DNA of 64,000 nucleotides from assembly GCF_022565915.1 (NCBI RefSeq), contig NZ_JAJOYX010000006.1, positions 62,001-126,000 on the forward strand. Reading direction: 5' to 3'. Below are positions 26,921 to 35,228 of the stretch, in pieces. The notes under the pieces are model-generated. The model made no database searches. It saw only the letters and a list, made by a program, of their open reading frames with translations, and was not told where the DNA came from. This DNA comes from Nesterenkonia sp. LB17. GTDB taxonomy: Bacteria; Actinomycetota; Actinomycetes; Actinomycetales; Micrococcaceae. How positions within the stretch are numbered: position 1 is the first letter of the stretch; each line of letters starts with the position of its first letter. Both the position numbers and the translations under genes were made by a program.

Positions 26921-27418
26921 GATTCAGATCATAGAGGAGAACATTGACGAGCAATCGTTTCCGGTGCGCCATGCCGTCGGATGGCCAGCTGTGACAGCAA
27001 CCTGATGCTCCGACTCATCCGTTTTGGCGATTGCAGGGTTACTAGATCAGTGCGCGCATTAGAGGTTATATGGCTACGGAATGTGGTGGAGTTCCGCTTC
27101 AACGTGTAGTAGCGTTCCGGTCCAACCTGTGGATCACGCACTCGGACGATGGCCAGTGTCACCTCGCCATGCGATCAATCTATGGACCCCCAATTTGCAT
27201 TTGACCCCCTTGTCCCGGAGCGCTGTCGAGCGAGACTCTCACCGTGGGCGAAAAGTTGTCCATTACACGGAGAATGAGGAGTAGCTTGCGCGCGAATAGT
27301 CTCGCCGGCTTGCACGGGAGTTCAGAGTCGATGTGCACCGCGTCCGGCACGTCGCGCGCCGATCCTCTCGCCGTGCTCAGCAAGCATTTGGTGCAGGGAC
27401 TTGGAGACGCTGAAGCGC
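26921..27418. other. Intergenic stretch at a cassette junction
   Basis: About 500 bases without a gene I can support. It contains the 48-base att-like repeat at 27062-27109. The remaining sequence shows no conserved reading frame, RNA gene or clear terminator. Confidence 0.6.
27062..27109 (+). repeat. ychF 3'-end attachment repeat, copy 2
   Basis: 48 bases. The last 27 (27083-27109) read GTG GTG GAG TTC CGC TTC AAC GTG TAG, that is VVEFRFNV-stop, identical in sense to the end of ychF but not attached to any ychF gene. It shares 40 of 48 bases with copy 4 (30536-30583), including the upstream GCTACGGAA. Confidence 0.9.
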
Positions 27419-28291
27419 CTAAACTTCCGGCTCGCTAGTGGCTAGTCGAATCTCCCATCTGATGGTGACTGAGACGTGACCGGTGCCGCCATAGTCAACC
27501 GTGGGTTCGATCGCGGTGACTTTGCAGAGAACATGTCCGTGGTGATTGCGCATGACACCGATAGACCCAACGTCAATCCTTGGGGAATGATCGCCGTAAT
27601 CGAGCGCGTCTGGATCGTCGATTTCATCGAATTCATTCGCGTAGCGAGCTAGCGCGACGACACCGGACACGCCGCCATTAAGGTAGATGGCTGAAGCATC
27701 GCAATTGGTCCATTTGGTTTCCCACGAGGGAGCGTTGAGGTGCTCGTCGACACTGATGGTGAAGCGGCCGCCGTTAGTTGTGAAGTCAAACTTCGCACCT
27801 GCGGTCATTCCGACGCCGTTTGTGAACAATCGTGTGAAGTTTTCGCTGGCTTCGCGCGCCTGCTGGCGGAGGTCCGCCGGAAAATCTCGGAGCCGGACGC
27901 CGTGGTCGCGCAGGTACTTCCAGCCAAGGCGGTTGACTTGAGGATTGGGGTCGTATTGACCGATGTGAACGATGGCTATGCCTGCATCCGCAATGAGCTT
28001 CGCACAGGGGGCCCGCAGCGTCCTGGAGTTCGCACACGGCTCCAGCGTTGTGTACATGGAAGCTCCTGAGAGGTTCGTGTTGGACGCGCAGGCTTTCTGG
28101 AGGGCTACTTGCTCTGCGTGAAGACCTTTGACCTCATCCTTGTAACCAGTGGCCAGGATGTTGTCGCCTCGGGCGATAACAGCGCCGACACGAGCGTTCC
28201 CTGGAGACTTCCGGGCCTCTTCAATCGCTCGCGTCGAGAGCGTTCGATTCAAGGGTTTACTTCCCGAACGCGGTTCCCTCGAAGTCCCCAT
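27419..28291 (-). CDS. RibD-like zinc deaminase with an uncharacterised C-terminal domain
   Basis: 290 aa from the ATG at 28291. Residues 20-160 form a cytidine-deaminase-fold domain: VGAVIARGDNILATGYKDE, the zinc/catalytic HAE at 58-60, and EPCANSRTLRAPC with cysteines 86 and 96. The spacing and wording resemble the pyrimidine deaminase RibD, as does the following ENFTRLFTNGV. The RibD reductase domain is missing. In its place is about 125 residues of beta-rich sequence I do not recognise. A TTG at 28348 is in frame but forms part of a -35 box. It is the only gene of its cassette, so it is an accessory deaminase, possibly nucleotide-acting defence, and not a riboflavin gene. Confidence 0.7.
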   Translation of the reverse strand: MGTSREPRSGSKPLNRTLSTRAIEEARKSPGNARVGAVIARGDNILATGYKDEVKGLHAEQVALQKACASNTNLSGASMYTTLEPCANSRTLRAPCAKLIADAGIAIVHIGQYDPNPQVNRLGWKYLRDHGVRLRDFPADLRQQAREASENFTRLFTNGVGMTAGAKFDFTTNGGRFTISVDEHLNAPSWETKWTNCDASAIYLNGGVSGVVALARYANEFDEIDDPDALDYGDHSPRIDVGSIGVMRNHHGHVLCKVTAIEPTVDYGGTGHVSVTIRWEIRLATSEPEV

Positions 28292-28319
28292 GCGCTCATA
28301 GTGACATTCATATACCAAG

Positions 28320-28348
28320 TTCTTAAATCTATGGCTCAGTGGGGTCAA
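28320..28348 (-). promoter_or_regulatory. Promoter candidate for the deaminase gene (TTGACC-N17-TAAGAA)
   Basis: On the minus strand TTGACC (28348-28343) and TAAGAA (28325-28320) are separated by 17 bases. A second -10 candidate, TATATG, lies just downstream. The in-frame TTG within the -35 is therefore unlikely to be a start codon. Confidence 0.35.
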
Positions 28349-28458
28349 TTGGCACGCTTAGACCGCAGAGCAGGTGGCCTTAGGCATGTCGGAAGGGGCG
28401 GACGGTCACGGCCTAGTCCGACCGCGGAACGGATTAGACGGTCTGAATTTGCGGACTA

Positions 28459-28506
28459 GACCCTCTTCCGTGAAGGAACGCGGGTGAGTTCAGCTTCAAG
28501 GTCTAA
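28459..28506 (+). repeat. Degenerate ychF 3'-end repeat, copy 3
   Basis: The last 27 bases (28480-28506) read GCG GGT GAG TTC AGC TTC AAG GTC TAA (AGEFSFKV-stop), a decayed form of VVEFRFNV-stop. About 32 of 48 bases match copy 4 without gaps. It falls exactly between the deaminase gene and the ApeA-like gene. Confidence 0.65.
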
Positions 28507-28774
28507 CCCATTAACATCACACGACCCGACGATGCCCGGCGGCTCCTGTAGACAGCGGAAGGGGTTCCCAACTCGAGCCTTCTCCGCCGCGTTGCACGCG
28601 TCGCATCGTTAGACCCAGAGGGAAATCCCACGAATTGGTCGGCTAATCGGTACGCGTGTCCACACGCTATCTGGCAATGAAGGCAACGTGTCGTTCGGAT
28701 CCCTCGCTACCAGCGCGAGTACTCCTGGCTCAGAGCGTAGTGGGAGAAACGCTTCGAGGATTTGGTCTGAGCAG

Positions 28775-28927
28775 GCGGTGCGCACTTCCTGAGCACGATC
28801 ATCACGCTGGACCAGACCACGGACATGCTCCAGGAGAACAACCTGCAGGTGGTGGATGGCCTGGGGCGACTAACGAGGCTGATACTACTCTTGGCGGCCG
28901 TCTACTTTGATGTCGAAGAGACAGGTT
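28775..28927 (+). pseudogene. Remnant of a DUF262 (GmrS-like) gene
   Basis: About 50 codons reading HFLSTIITLDQ...LQVVDGLGRLTRLILLLAAVYF before a stop. This is the DUF262 signature HFLG-I...VVDGQQRLTTLILLLAA with the key glutamine changed (DGLGR for DGQQR). There is no start and no downstream part. It is a fossil of a second DUF262 nuclease on the cassette that now carries the ApeA-like gene. The rest of 28292-29013 shows no other gene. Confidence 0.65.
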
Positions 28928-29013
28928 GAAAATATTGATGGCGCTGGGGTTGCTTGACGAGTAGAGGCCGCAGGGAGCGCGGCAATTTGAGTGTGGATAC
29001 TAGGCTGAAATCT

Positions 29014-30468
29014 ATGAGAATGAGTGACGAGCAACGAATCAAAGGGTGGTGGCACCTTCCCTCTGCGAACGATACTCGGGTCCCCGGCATTCTGACCTGG
29101 AGCCAAGATGGAGGAGCTGAACTGGAGCTGATTGGTGGATTCTCCACCAATGCGAAGTATGAGCAAGCTGCTGAGAAGTCGTGGACGGCCGCAGAGACCT
29201 GGGATCGCAGTAGCCAACGAGGGACAATTTACGGCGAGACCGTCGCGGGGAAATTGATCACGTTGTGGGAAGCTGAGCTTGGCAATTACACGACGGACGT
29301 AAACAACCAGCCATTGGAACAGTTTTGGCGCTCTTCCTGGCTGTGTGTGGGTGCTCAGTTACCCTCGCCGGAAGAGCCAGTTTTCCAAAGCGTGACTGTC
29401 GTTCTCGATGACCTTTCTTACTTGACGGGCGACGGCAGGTTTAGTCCCCCGCGGTGGATCAGGATGGAGGGGGTAGACACGCCTGGCGAACAGACTGAGG
29501 ACGGGAGTGAGCTTATGCCGTACGCGCTCCCTGTGATCGGAGGTCGCAGAGCGGCGTGGGCAAGCGGTTCGACAGAGGACGCTACCTACTTCATAGACAC
29601 TTTCGCCACCCGTCCGTTCGTCTCCCCTGCTACGGAGATGATGCCCAACCTCAAACTTGACTTAATGATGAGGCGCACCCGCACTGGACGACGTGTGGAG
29701 CTCTCGGAGGGTGCGCGAGTGCGCATCAATCCAACGGGCAGTGCATTTAAAGCCGTCGACGTGCCTTCAAGAATTAGTCCCCTACTTGAACTTCTCCGCT
29801 TGGCGACCTTCGGCAGCAGTGCCGTCACTTCAATGAGCGCCATAACAGGAGACGGACACGAGGTTTCGCTGCTGTGCCGTCTTGGTCAACACAGTGCTCC
29901 TGATGCACGGACCCAGAATGATCGGATGGTCTTCACCTTCGACGACGTCAGTTTGGAAAGTTATCTGGAGGCGTGGCAGCGGCTAGGTTCTAAACCGCAA
30001 GGGCGCTATGCGTGGAACTTGGCAGTAGGCCTGATTGGACACTCACCGAAACTGGTCGAAGAGCACATCAGCCAGGTACTAGCGGCCGCAGAAGGCCTGC
30101 ATCGATGGTGTCTATCCGGGTCTCGGAATACCAAGCTTGAGGATCGGTTGATCGATTTGCATGGAAGATTACCCGAGAGTCTTCGGACGGGGTTAGACCT
30201 TGATGCTGGGAAGTGGGCGGACTGGGCCGTCTGGATGCGAAATCACGTTGATCACGGAGGCGCAGAGAAGCATCGTGAAGTTGGCGACTTTTACCATTTA
30301 AAGGTCATCGCGGACTGCGTGCGTCTGGTTACTTACCTGGGGCTACTGACGGAACTTGGGATTCCCGTCAAAAAAATGGAGGAGGCTCTGTTGAATCATC
30401 CGCGAATAAGCGTACTTCGGGAGCGTTGCCAAGAACTTGGGGCTTTGCCCGATAGTCAAAAGCCCTAG
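29014..30468 (+). CDS. ApeA-like HEPN-domain protein (probable abortive-infection defence)
   Basis: About 484 aa. The N-terminal domain begins IKGWWHLPSANDTRVPGILTW followed by LELIGGF, the pattern of the ApeA N-terminal domain. It continues as a large beta-rich region (FVSPATEMMPNLKLDLMMRRT, RISPLLELLRLATF). The C-terminal helical HEPN domain has the RNase motif R-x4-H in MRNHVDHGG, about residues 409-414 from this start. ApeA-type proteins are single-gene anti-phage systems whose HEPN nuclease is thought to cleave RNA on infection. The start is uncertain: ATGs at 29014 and 29020, with TAGGCT at 29001 upstream. It is the only intact gene of its cassette. Confidence 0.75.
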   Translation: MRMSDEQRIKGWWHLPSANDTRVPGILTWSQDGGAELELIGGFSTNAKYEQAAEKSWTAAETWDRSSQRGTIYGETVAGKLITLWEAELGNYTTDVNNQPLEQFWRSSWLCVGAQLPSPEEPVFQSVTVVLDDLSYLTGDGRFSPPRWIRMEGVDTPGEQTEDGSELMPYALPVIGGRRAAWASGSTEDATYFIDTFATRPFVSPATEMMPNLKLDLMMRRTRTGRRVELSEGARVRINPTGSAFKAVDVPSRISPLLELLRLATFGSSAVTSMSAITGDGHEVSLLCRLGQHSAPDARTQNDRMVFTFDDVSLESYLEAWQRLGSKPQGRYAWNLAVGLIGHSPKLVEEHISQVLAAAEGLHRWCLSGSRNTKLEDRLIDLHGRLPESLRTGLDLDAGKWADWAVWMRNHVDHGGAEKHREVGDFYHLKVIADCVRLVTYLGLLTELGIPVKKMEEALLNHPRISVLRERCQELGALPDSQKP

Positions 30469-30535
30469 AGTCGGTAGCCTATCAAGCCTTTCACGGAGAG
30501 CGTGGAGAAGGTCGACGAGCTGCTCTCGTTCGCTA

Positions 30536-30583
30536 CAGGTTATTCAGCTACGGAACGTGGTGGAGTTCAGGTTCAACGTTTAG
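30536..30583 (+). repeat. ychF 3'-end attachment repeat, copy 4
   Basis: 48 bases ending in 30557-30583: GTG GTG GAG TTC AGG TTC AAC GTT TAG (VVEFRFNV-stop). 40 of 48 bases are shared with copy 2 and 38 of 48 with copy 5. It lies 68 bases after the ApeA-like gene. Confidence 0.9.
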
Positions 30584-30881
30584 CATCAGCCCCTGACCAC
30601 AGACTTCATCTCTTTCCGATCGTTCTCGTCGTGGTCAGGTTTGGCCACTGAATCCGCGCCGTTAGAGAGTTCACTCACGCCATCGAGCTGTGACTTGCCC
30701 GTGGAGGGCAGCGGAAGGTTCCAGTAGGGGGCCGGTGACTGGTTTCACGGTCCACGTAAAACTCCTGCTTTTCGAGCTCATTCGCTTGTCTGCCTGAGGA
30801 CACGGCTTGCTTTCCGTCCTGCTCAGCGGGCCTCCAACTTTTCTCTAGACGTTAAGCACGCCCAGTGCCTCACTTCCGGCG
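30584..30881. other. Gene-poor stretch with a possible coding remnant on the minus strand
   Basis: About 300 bases between repeat copy 4 and the next gene. On the minus strand about 50 codons are open (SPAPYWNLPLPSTGKSQLDG, continuing to KEMKSVVRG-stop at about 30591). They look like the C-terminus of an unidentified gene with no start. Nothing else is supported. Confidence 0.35.
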
Positions 30882-32114
30882 TCAGGTGAGGGACGTGATT
30901 TCATAGGTATGGCCTGCCTCGCGCAGCCGCTCAACCAGAATGTTACCGAGGGCGGTCGCCGGGGTCAGCGATCCTGTGGCGGGCGGCAGACGGTCGCCGT
31001 CGAGGGCAAGTGAGAGCGCTGTCTCTCCGGCCATCACGGCGGTGGCGGCGTATCCCGGATCGCCGGGCCCGGCTGCGATGGCACGATAGCGCTGGCCGCT
31101 CTCCGTGGAAGCAGTCACCTGGGAACGGAACCAGCCTGAGCGCCGCGCGGCCTCGCTCGGGCCCGCACCGGGCGACGGAAGGACACGGTCCAGTAATTTC
31201 CTCGTCAAGGGTAGGGCCAGTGCGGCTCCGAACAGCCGCAGGCCAAGCGCCGTCGCCCCGGCGGTGACGGCGCCGACAGGCCCTCGCCCCATACCCATCA
31301 CTTCGCCGTACCGCAGGGACCGACCGTAGGCCCAACCCTGGAGGGCATTGCTGCGACGTACGATCCGCGTATTCGCCGACGCCATGATGAAGGGCGCGGC
31401 CCACGGGCCGTCATCCGAACGGCTGATCCACCCCAGATCCGGAGGTTGCCGGGTCGCGGGCTCCGCCGTCCGGTCTGGACTGAGGGAGTAGGGATCGCCC
31501 GCGAGCGATCGCAGCACAGGGTCCGTCCTCATACCGTCGAGCTGACCACGCATGGACTCGATGGTGCCGCCGCTGAAACCGCCCTTCGCCCGGGCGACGA
31601 GCTGCACCTCGGTCAGTCCGCCCGCGCCATCAGCCTGCGCGGCCTGGTGCAGGAGGAGCACCGCGAGGTCCGACGGGACGGAGTCATAGCCGCACGCATG
31701 GACGATCCGTGCACCTGTACTCCTCGCAAGGGCATCCCAACGGTCGATAGCTTCACGGACGAAGGACACCTCGCCCGTCAGGTCCCCGTAGTGGGTGCCG
31801 GCGCGGGCACACGCCTTGACAACCGACAGTCCATATTTCGCGTAGGGACCCACCGTGGTGAAGAGAACTCTGGTGCCCGTGGCCATGGCCGCGAGCGAGT
31901 CAGGGCGCCCCGTATCGGCCTCAATGATGGCCCAGTCATGAGCGGCGACAGGCAGTCTGGACCGTACGGCTTCGAGCTTTACCCTCGACCTCCCCGCGAG
32001 TCCCACTCGCAGGTCCGGTGGAGCGTGGTGCGCAAGGTATCCAGCAACCAGTTCCCCGACAAAGCCGGTCGCACCAAAGAGGACGAGGTCGTGGTCGCGC
32101 GTTGGGGACTCCAT
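30882..32114 (-). CDS. Saccharopine dehydrogenase-like / trans-acting enoyl reductase family protein
   Basis: 410 aa. The NAD(P)-binding Rossmann start is LVLFGATGFVGELVAGYLA (residues 10-28), followed by RVGLAGRSRVKLEAV, VLFTTVGPYAKYGLSVVKACARAGTHYGDLTGE and HACGYDSVPSDLAVLLL. This is the pattern of the mycobacterial Rv2449c/Rv2953 family. In mycobacteria a member is the trans-acting enoyl reductase for phthiocerol/phenolphthiocerol lipids, but most homologues are uncharacterised. It is high in GC, unlike the two cassettes to its left, and the sole gene of its cassette. Confidence 0.8.
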   Translation of the reverse strand: MESPTRDHDLVLFGATGFVGELVAGYLAHHAPPDLRVGLAGRSRVKLEAVRSRLPVAAHDWAIIEADTGRPDSLAAMATGTRVLFTTVGPYAKYGLSVVKACARAGTHYGDLTGEVSFVREAIDRWDALARSTGARIVHACGYDSVPSDLAVLLLHQAAQADGAGGLTEVQLVARAKGGFSGGTIESMRGQLDGMRTDPVLRSLAGDPYSLSPDRTAEPATRQPPDLGWISRSDDGPWAAPFIMASANTRIVRRSNALQGWAYGRSLRYGEVMGMGRGPVGAVTAGATALGLRLFGAALALPLTRKLLDRVLPSPGAGPSEAARRSGWFRSQVTASTESGQRYRAIAAGPGDPGYAATAVMAGETALSLALDGDRLPPATGSLTPATALGNILVERLREAGHTYEITSLT

Positions 32115-32259
32115 GCCGGCAGTCTTCCACAGCAGACCGGCACCGGCACCGGAAAGTGAATCCCTCTCCTAGCGCTGAAGCGCTCCGTCACCCCAGAACC
32201 AGATCACAGATCATCATTAGTTCGCGAGGCGTGGTGCCCTGCCCAGTCCTCCAACCGCA

Positions 32260-32307
32260 GAGGTTACCCGGTGACGCGACGTGGTGGAGTTCAGGTTTAA
32301 CGTGTAG
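32260..32307 (+). repeat. ychF 3'-end attachment repeat, copy 5
   Basis: 48 bases ending in 32281-32307: GTG GTG GAG TTC AGG TTT AAC GTG TAG (VVEFRFNV-stop), preceded by GAC as in ychF itself (DVVEFRFNV). It lies between two high-GC genes. Confidence 0.9.
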
Positions 32308-32371
32308 CTCAATGAATTTCGAGACGGCCCCAGCGAACCGACTAGGGCTGGGCTACCTGCCGCACGTGATC

Positions 32372-32377
32372 TAGGGT
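32372..32377 (+). promoter_or_regulatory. -10 box (TAGGGT) of a leaderless promoter for the SDR gene
   Basis: TAGGGT ends 6 bases before the ATG at 32384, and no Shine-Dalgarno is present. Confidence 0.4.
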
Positions 32378-32383
32378 CTATCC

Positions 32384-33037
32384 ATGACGAATCTTCAGGG
32401 TGCGGTTGTTCTGGTAGTCGGCGCCACCGGCGGGCTCGGCTCGCGGATCGCCGATCGGCTGGAGAGCAACGGCGCCATTGTTTCCCGGTCGTCGAAGTCT
32501 GCTGGGCACGATCTGCGAGAACTCTCGGTGATTCGGGAGGTGCTGGATGCCACGATTGCACAGCACGGGCGCCTCGACGGGCTGGTGGTTGCGTCCGGGG
32601 TCGTCGCCTTCGGCGCCGCTTCGGAGATTGAACCTGCCACGGTGGATGAGCTGTTCGCTGTGAACACGACCGGTGCGATCCAGCTCATCACCCAGAGCCA
32701 GTCCTACCTCGCGGCCTCGGCACAGGACGGCCGGGAGCCCTTCGTGGTGACACTGAGCGGCGTCGTCGCTGAGACACCGGTCGCAGGACTGGCAGCATAT
32801 TCGGCGTCGAAAGCTGGGCTCGCGGCCTTCGTCGTCGCAGCGGCGCGCGAGTATCGTCGCGCGGGCATCCGACTCCTGGATGCCCGCCCTGGCCACACCG
32901 GCACCTCGCTGTCCGAGCACCCGATCGCCGGGTCAGCGCCGCGATTCGGAGCGCCGCTGGATCCAGACCTCGTTGCAGCGCGGATCATCACTGCGATCGT
33001 CAATGGCGAGAAGGATCTGCCCAGCACCGCCTTCTAG
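32384..33037 (+). CDS. Short-chain dehydrogenase/reductase
   Basis: 217 aa classical-type SDR. The cofactor motif is VLVVGATGGLGSRIADRLE (about 8-26), the NNAG-equivalent is VVASGVVAF, and the active site is TLSGVVAETPVAGLAAYSASKAGL with Y-x3-K. The C-terminus is short, as in the compact SDRs related to enoyl-ACP/3-oxoacyl-ACP reductases. The substrate is unknown. It is the first gene of cassette 5 and does not form an operon with its leftward neighbours. Confidence 0.85.
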   Translation: MTNLQGAVVLVVGATGGLGSRIADRLESNGAIVSRSSKSAGHDLRELSVIREVLDATIAQHGRLDGLVVASGVVAFGAASEIEPATVDELFAVNTTGAIQLITQSQSYLAASAQDGREPFVVTLSGVVAETPVAGLAAYSASKAGLAAFVVAAAREYRRAGIRLLDARPGHTGTSLSEHPIAGSAPRFGAPLDPDLVAARIITAIVNGEKDLPSTAF

Positions 33038-33174
33038 GCGCAGCCGAGATGATGAGACTGAGCTTCGTATGCGAAAGGCCCGACTCGAGAGTGCGAGCCT
33101 GGCCTTACGAATACAGCGCCAGAGATTCGGATGGACTCCGAAGTGGGTTCATTGCTGAGGGCCGGGCGACTTCC

Positions 33175-33942
33175 TCAGAACAGTGGCCAGGGAACCGCCG
33201 ACATCTCACCGGCGGGAGCCGGAAACCGCCCCGTCAGGCGCAACCTGGAGCAGCGCGCAGCGAGCGCTGCGACTTCTTCGGCACTGAGCAGGTCCGCCAG
33301 GTTTCGGCCCAGGTCACCGTGCAGTCCTTCGCTGACCCGATCGATGCCCTCGCGCTCCTCGGCGGTCAGAGCGTCTCCCAGCCATCCCCAGAGGACCGTG
33401 CGCAGCTTGTGGTCACGGTGGAAGGTGAGCCCATGGTCCACGCCGTGCCGGTGGCCGTCCGTCATCGCAAGAATGTGGTCGCCTTTGCGGTCGGCGTTGT
33501 TGACGACCAGGTCGAACACGGCCATGTGCCGCAGCGCTGGCGAGTCTTCGTGAATGAGCGTGATCATCCGCCCGTTTTCGTCTCGCCCCTCGAGAACGTG
33601 TTTCCAGCCCGCCTTCGGCACGTGGTCCGTCGCGACCAGATCGACGGCGCTGTGATCGGGGTCTTGCTCCTGCCAGAGCTGTACCATTCCTTCGCCCAAG
33701 GGACCATCGCGCAGCCAGGTGTGCGGGACCACGCCCCAGCCGAGGGCCTGCGAGACGAGGTAGGCGGCGATCTCCCGGTGCGCCAGGGTTCCGTCGGGAA
33801 AGTCCCACAGCGGGCTTTCGCCGGCTATCGGCTTATAGACCACGGTCACGTCGCCGATGCTGCCCAGGAACGTCGCATTGGAAGCCGTCCTGATGCGCCC
33901 GGTGAGCGTCAGCTCCGCAGTCACCAGGTCCGTCGCCGCCAT
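33175..33942 (-). CDS. SCO1664 family protein (PI3/PI4-kinase-like fold)
   Basis: 255 aa actinobacterial family named after Streptomyces SCO1664. Kinase-like elements are seen: ATFLGSIGDVTVVYKP (lysine strand), DFPDGTLAHREIAAYLVSQALGWGVVPHTWLRDGPLGEGMVQLW, VFDLVVNNADRKGDHIL (catalytic-loop-like), and GVDHGLTFH. The ATG overlaps the stop of the DUF3090 gene (TGATG), so it is coupled. It is the third gene of a leftward trio that is widely conserved in actinobacteria. No activity is established that I know of. Confidence 0.88.
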   Translation of the reverse strand: MAATDLVTAELTLTGRIRTASNATFLGSIGDVTVVYKPIAGESPLWDFPDGTLAHREIAAYLVSQALGWGVVPHTWLRDGPLGEGMVQLWQEQDPDHSAVDLVATDHVPKAGWKHVLEGRDENGRMITLIHEDSPALRHMAVFDLVVNNADRKGDHILAMTDGHRHGVDHGLTFHRDHKLRTVLWGWLGDALTAEEREGIDRVSEGLHGDLGRNLADLLSAEEVAALAARCSRLRLTGRFPAPAGEMSAVPWPLF

Positions 33943-34496
33943 CAGCCCTCGGCAACGGTGCAGGTATGTCCCTCGGCGTCCACGGGGTAACCACAGAGCG
34001 GGCACGCCGGGCGCCCGGCGCCCACGACCTCGAGGGTGCGCTTTGCGAATGCACGGGCGGTGCCGACCGGCAGTCGCACCAGCAGCATCTCGGTCACCTG
34101 AGCGTCGTCTTGGTCAGGCGAATCACCATATCCATCAACATCGGCGTCCGTGATGGGGTGGGCCTCGATCACGATCTGGGCCGTGGTCGGGTCCCAGCCC
34201 AGGCTCATGGCACCGGTGCGGAAATCCTCCTCAACAGCCTCGAGCTGGTCGTTGTCGACAAGTTCAACGGGAGTGCTCGTGGGAACGCTGTAGCGGTTGC
34301 CCTCGACGGTGATGAGCTGGTCGAGGATCTCATCGATCTTCTCCGCGAGCAGAGCCGACTGCTGCTTCTCGAGCGCGATGCTCACCAGCTGCTTCCCTGA
34401 GCGCACCTGCAGGTAAAACGTGCGCGCCCCCGGAGGGCCGATGGTGCCGACGACGGCCCGATCGGGCCAGTCGAACTCGTGAACACGTGTAGGCAT
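33942..34496 (-). CDS. DUF3090 family protein with C-terminal zinc ribbon
   Basis: 184 aa. The core reads VHEFDWPDRAVVGTIGPPGARTFYLQVRSGKQLVSIALEKQQ, then EDFRTGAMSLGWD. It ends in a CPLCGYPVDAEGHTC zinc ribbon. It is the middle gene of the SCO1664/DUF3090/MSMEG_4193 set. Overlap with the SCO1664-type gene and a 24-base gap to the phosphomutase-like gene indicate one leftward operon. Confidence 0.9.
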   Translation of the reverse strand: MPTRVHEFDWPDRAVVGTIGPPGARTFYLQVRSGKQLVSIALEKQQSALLAEKIDEILDQLITVEGNRYSVPTSTPVELVDNDQLEAVEEDFRTGAMSLGWDPTTAQIVIEAHPITDADVDGYGDSPDQDDAQVTEMLLVRLPVGTARAFAKRTLEVVGAGRPACPLCGYPVDAEGHTCTVAEG

Positions 34497-34520
34497 GTCA
34501 GTATTCTAGGCGTTCTAGAT

Positions 34521-35213
34521 TCACGGCGTCTTGTGCCCTGCGCCGCCGCCCACCGGCGCATCCCCAGAGTGGATGCCCTTCGACAGCCACGAAAGATCAC
34601 CCGCGTCGGTGTTGGTCGCGTGGACGCTCGGTCGGCCAGCGCCGTAGCGCACGATCGACACGGATGCGGGGCCCACGTTGATGCGCTGGAACAGGTCAAG
34701 GTGCATGCCGAGCGCGTCGGCGAGGATCGACTTGATGATGTCACCGTGGCTGACCGCTGCCCACACGGCCTCGGGTCCATGCTCGGCTTCGAGGGCTGCA
34801 TCGTGGCGGCGAATCGCTGCCACCGACCGAGCCTGCATCGCGGCCATCGATTCACCGTCGGGAAAGACGACGGCGGATGGCTGCGACTGCACCAGCGGCC
34901 ACAGATCCTCGGTCGCGAGATCGGTGAGCATGCGGCCCTGCCACTGGCCGTAATCGCATTCGGTGAGATCGGGGTCGACCGGCGCGTATGGCGTGCCCGC
35001 CTGGCGATCGAGGATGTGCTGGGCGGTCTGTTGACAACGCTCAAGGGGGCTCGACACCACCGCGACCAGAGGAACGGCCGCGAGCCGGTCTCCGGTGTGA
35101 GCCGCTTGGTCGCGCCCGAACTGGTCCAGGCTGACGCCGACGGCCCTGCCGGCCAGCAGCCCAGTGGCATTTGCTATGGAGCGGCCGTGCCGCACGAGAA
35201 TCACTGTCGCCAT
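34521..35213 (-). CDS. MSMEG_4193 family histidine phosphatase / putative phosphomutase
   Basis: 230 aa. Phosphohistidine motif VRHGRSIANATG at residues 7-18, SPLERCQQTA, ECDYGQWQGR, and the second histidine in AVSHGDIIKSILADALG. First gene of the conserved trio with DUF3090 and SCO1664. In mycobacteria the trio is near the mycothiol gene mshC, as I recall. Here no mshC follows, because a decayed ychF-type repeat lies just upstream and the cassette ends. Confidence 0.9.
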   Translation of the reverse strand: MATVILVRHGRSIANATGLLAGRAVGVSLDQFGRDQAAHTGDRLAAVPLVAVVSSPLERCQQTAQHILDRQAGTPYAPVDPDLTECDYGQWQGRMLTDLATEDLWPLVQSQPSAVVFPDGESMAAMQARSVAAIRRHDAALEAEHGPEAVWAAVSHGDIIKSILADALGMHLDLFQRINVGPASVSIVRYGAGRPSVHATNTDAGDLSWLSKGIHSGDAPVGGGAGHKTP

Positions 35214-35228
35214 CCAGTCAGCCTAACC

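Noticed and set aside
27419-28291. The deaminase as the riboflavin gene ribD
   Set aside because: The reductase domain is missing, no other riboflavin gene is near, and the gene lies alone on a mobile cassette.
28656-28910. An 84-codon plus-strand frame in the gap before the ApeA-like gene
   Set aside because: Its composition is typical of chance frames (PEHDHHAGPDHGHAPGEQ). The meaningful signal in the same DNA is the DUF262 fossil in another frame.
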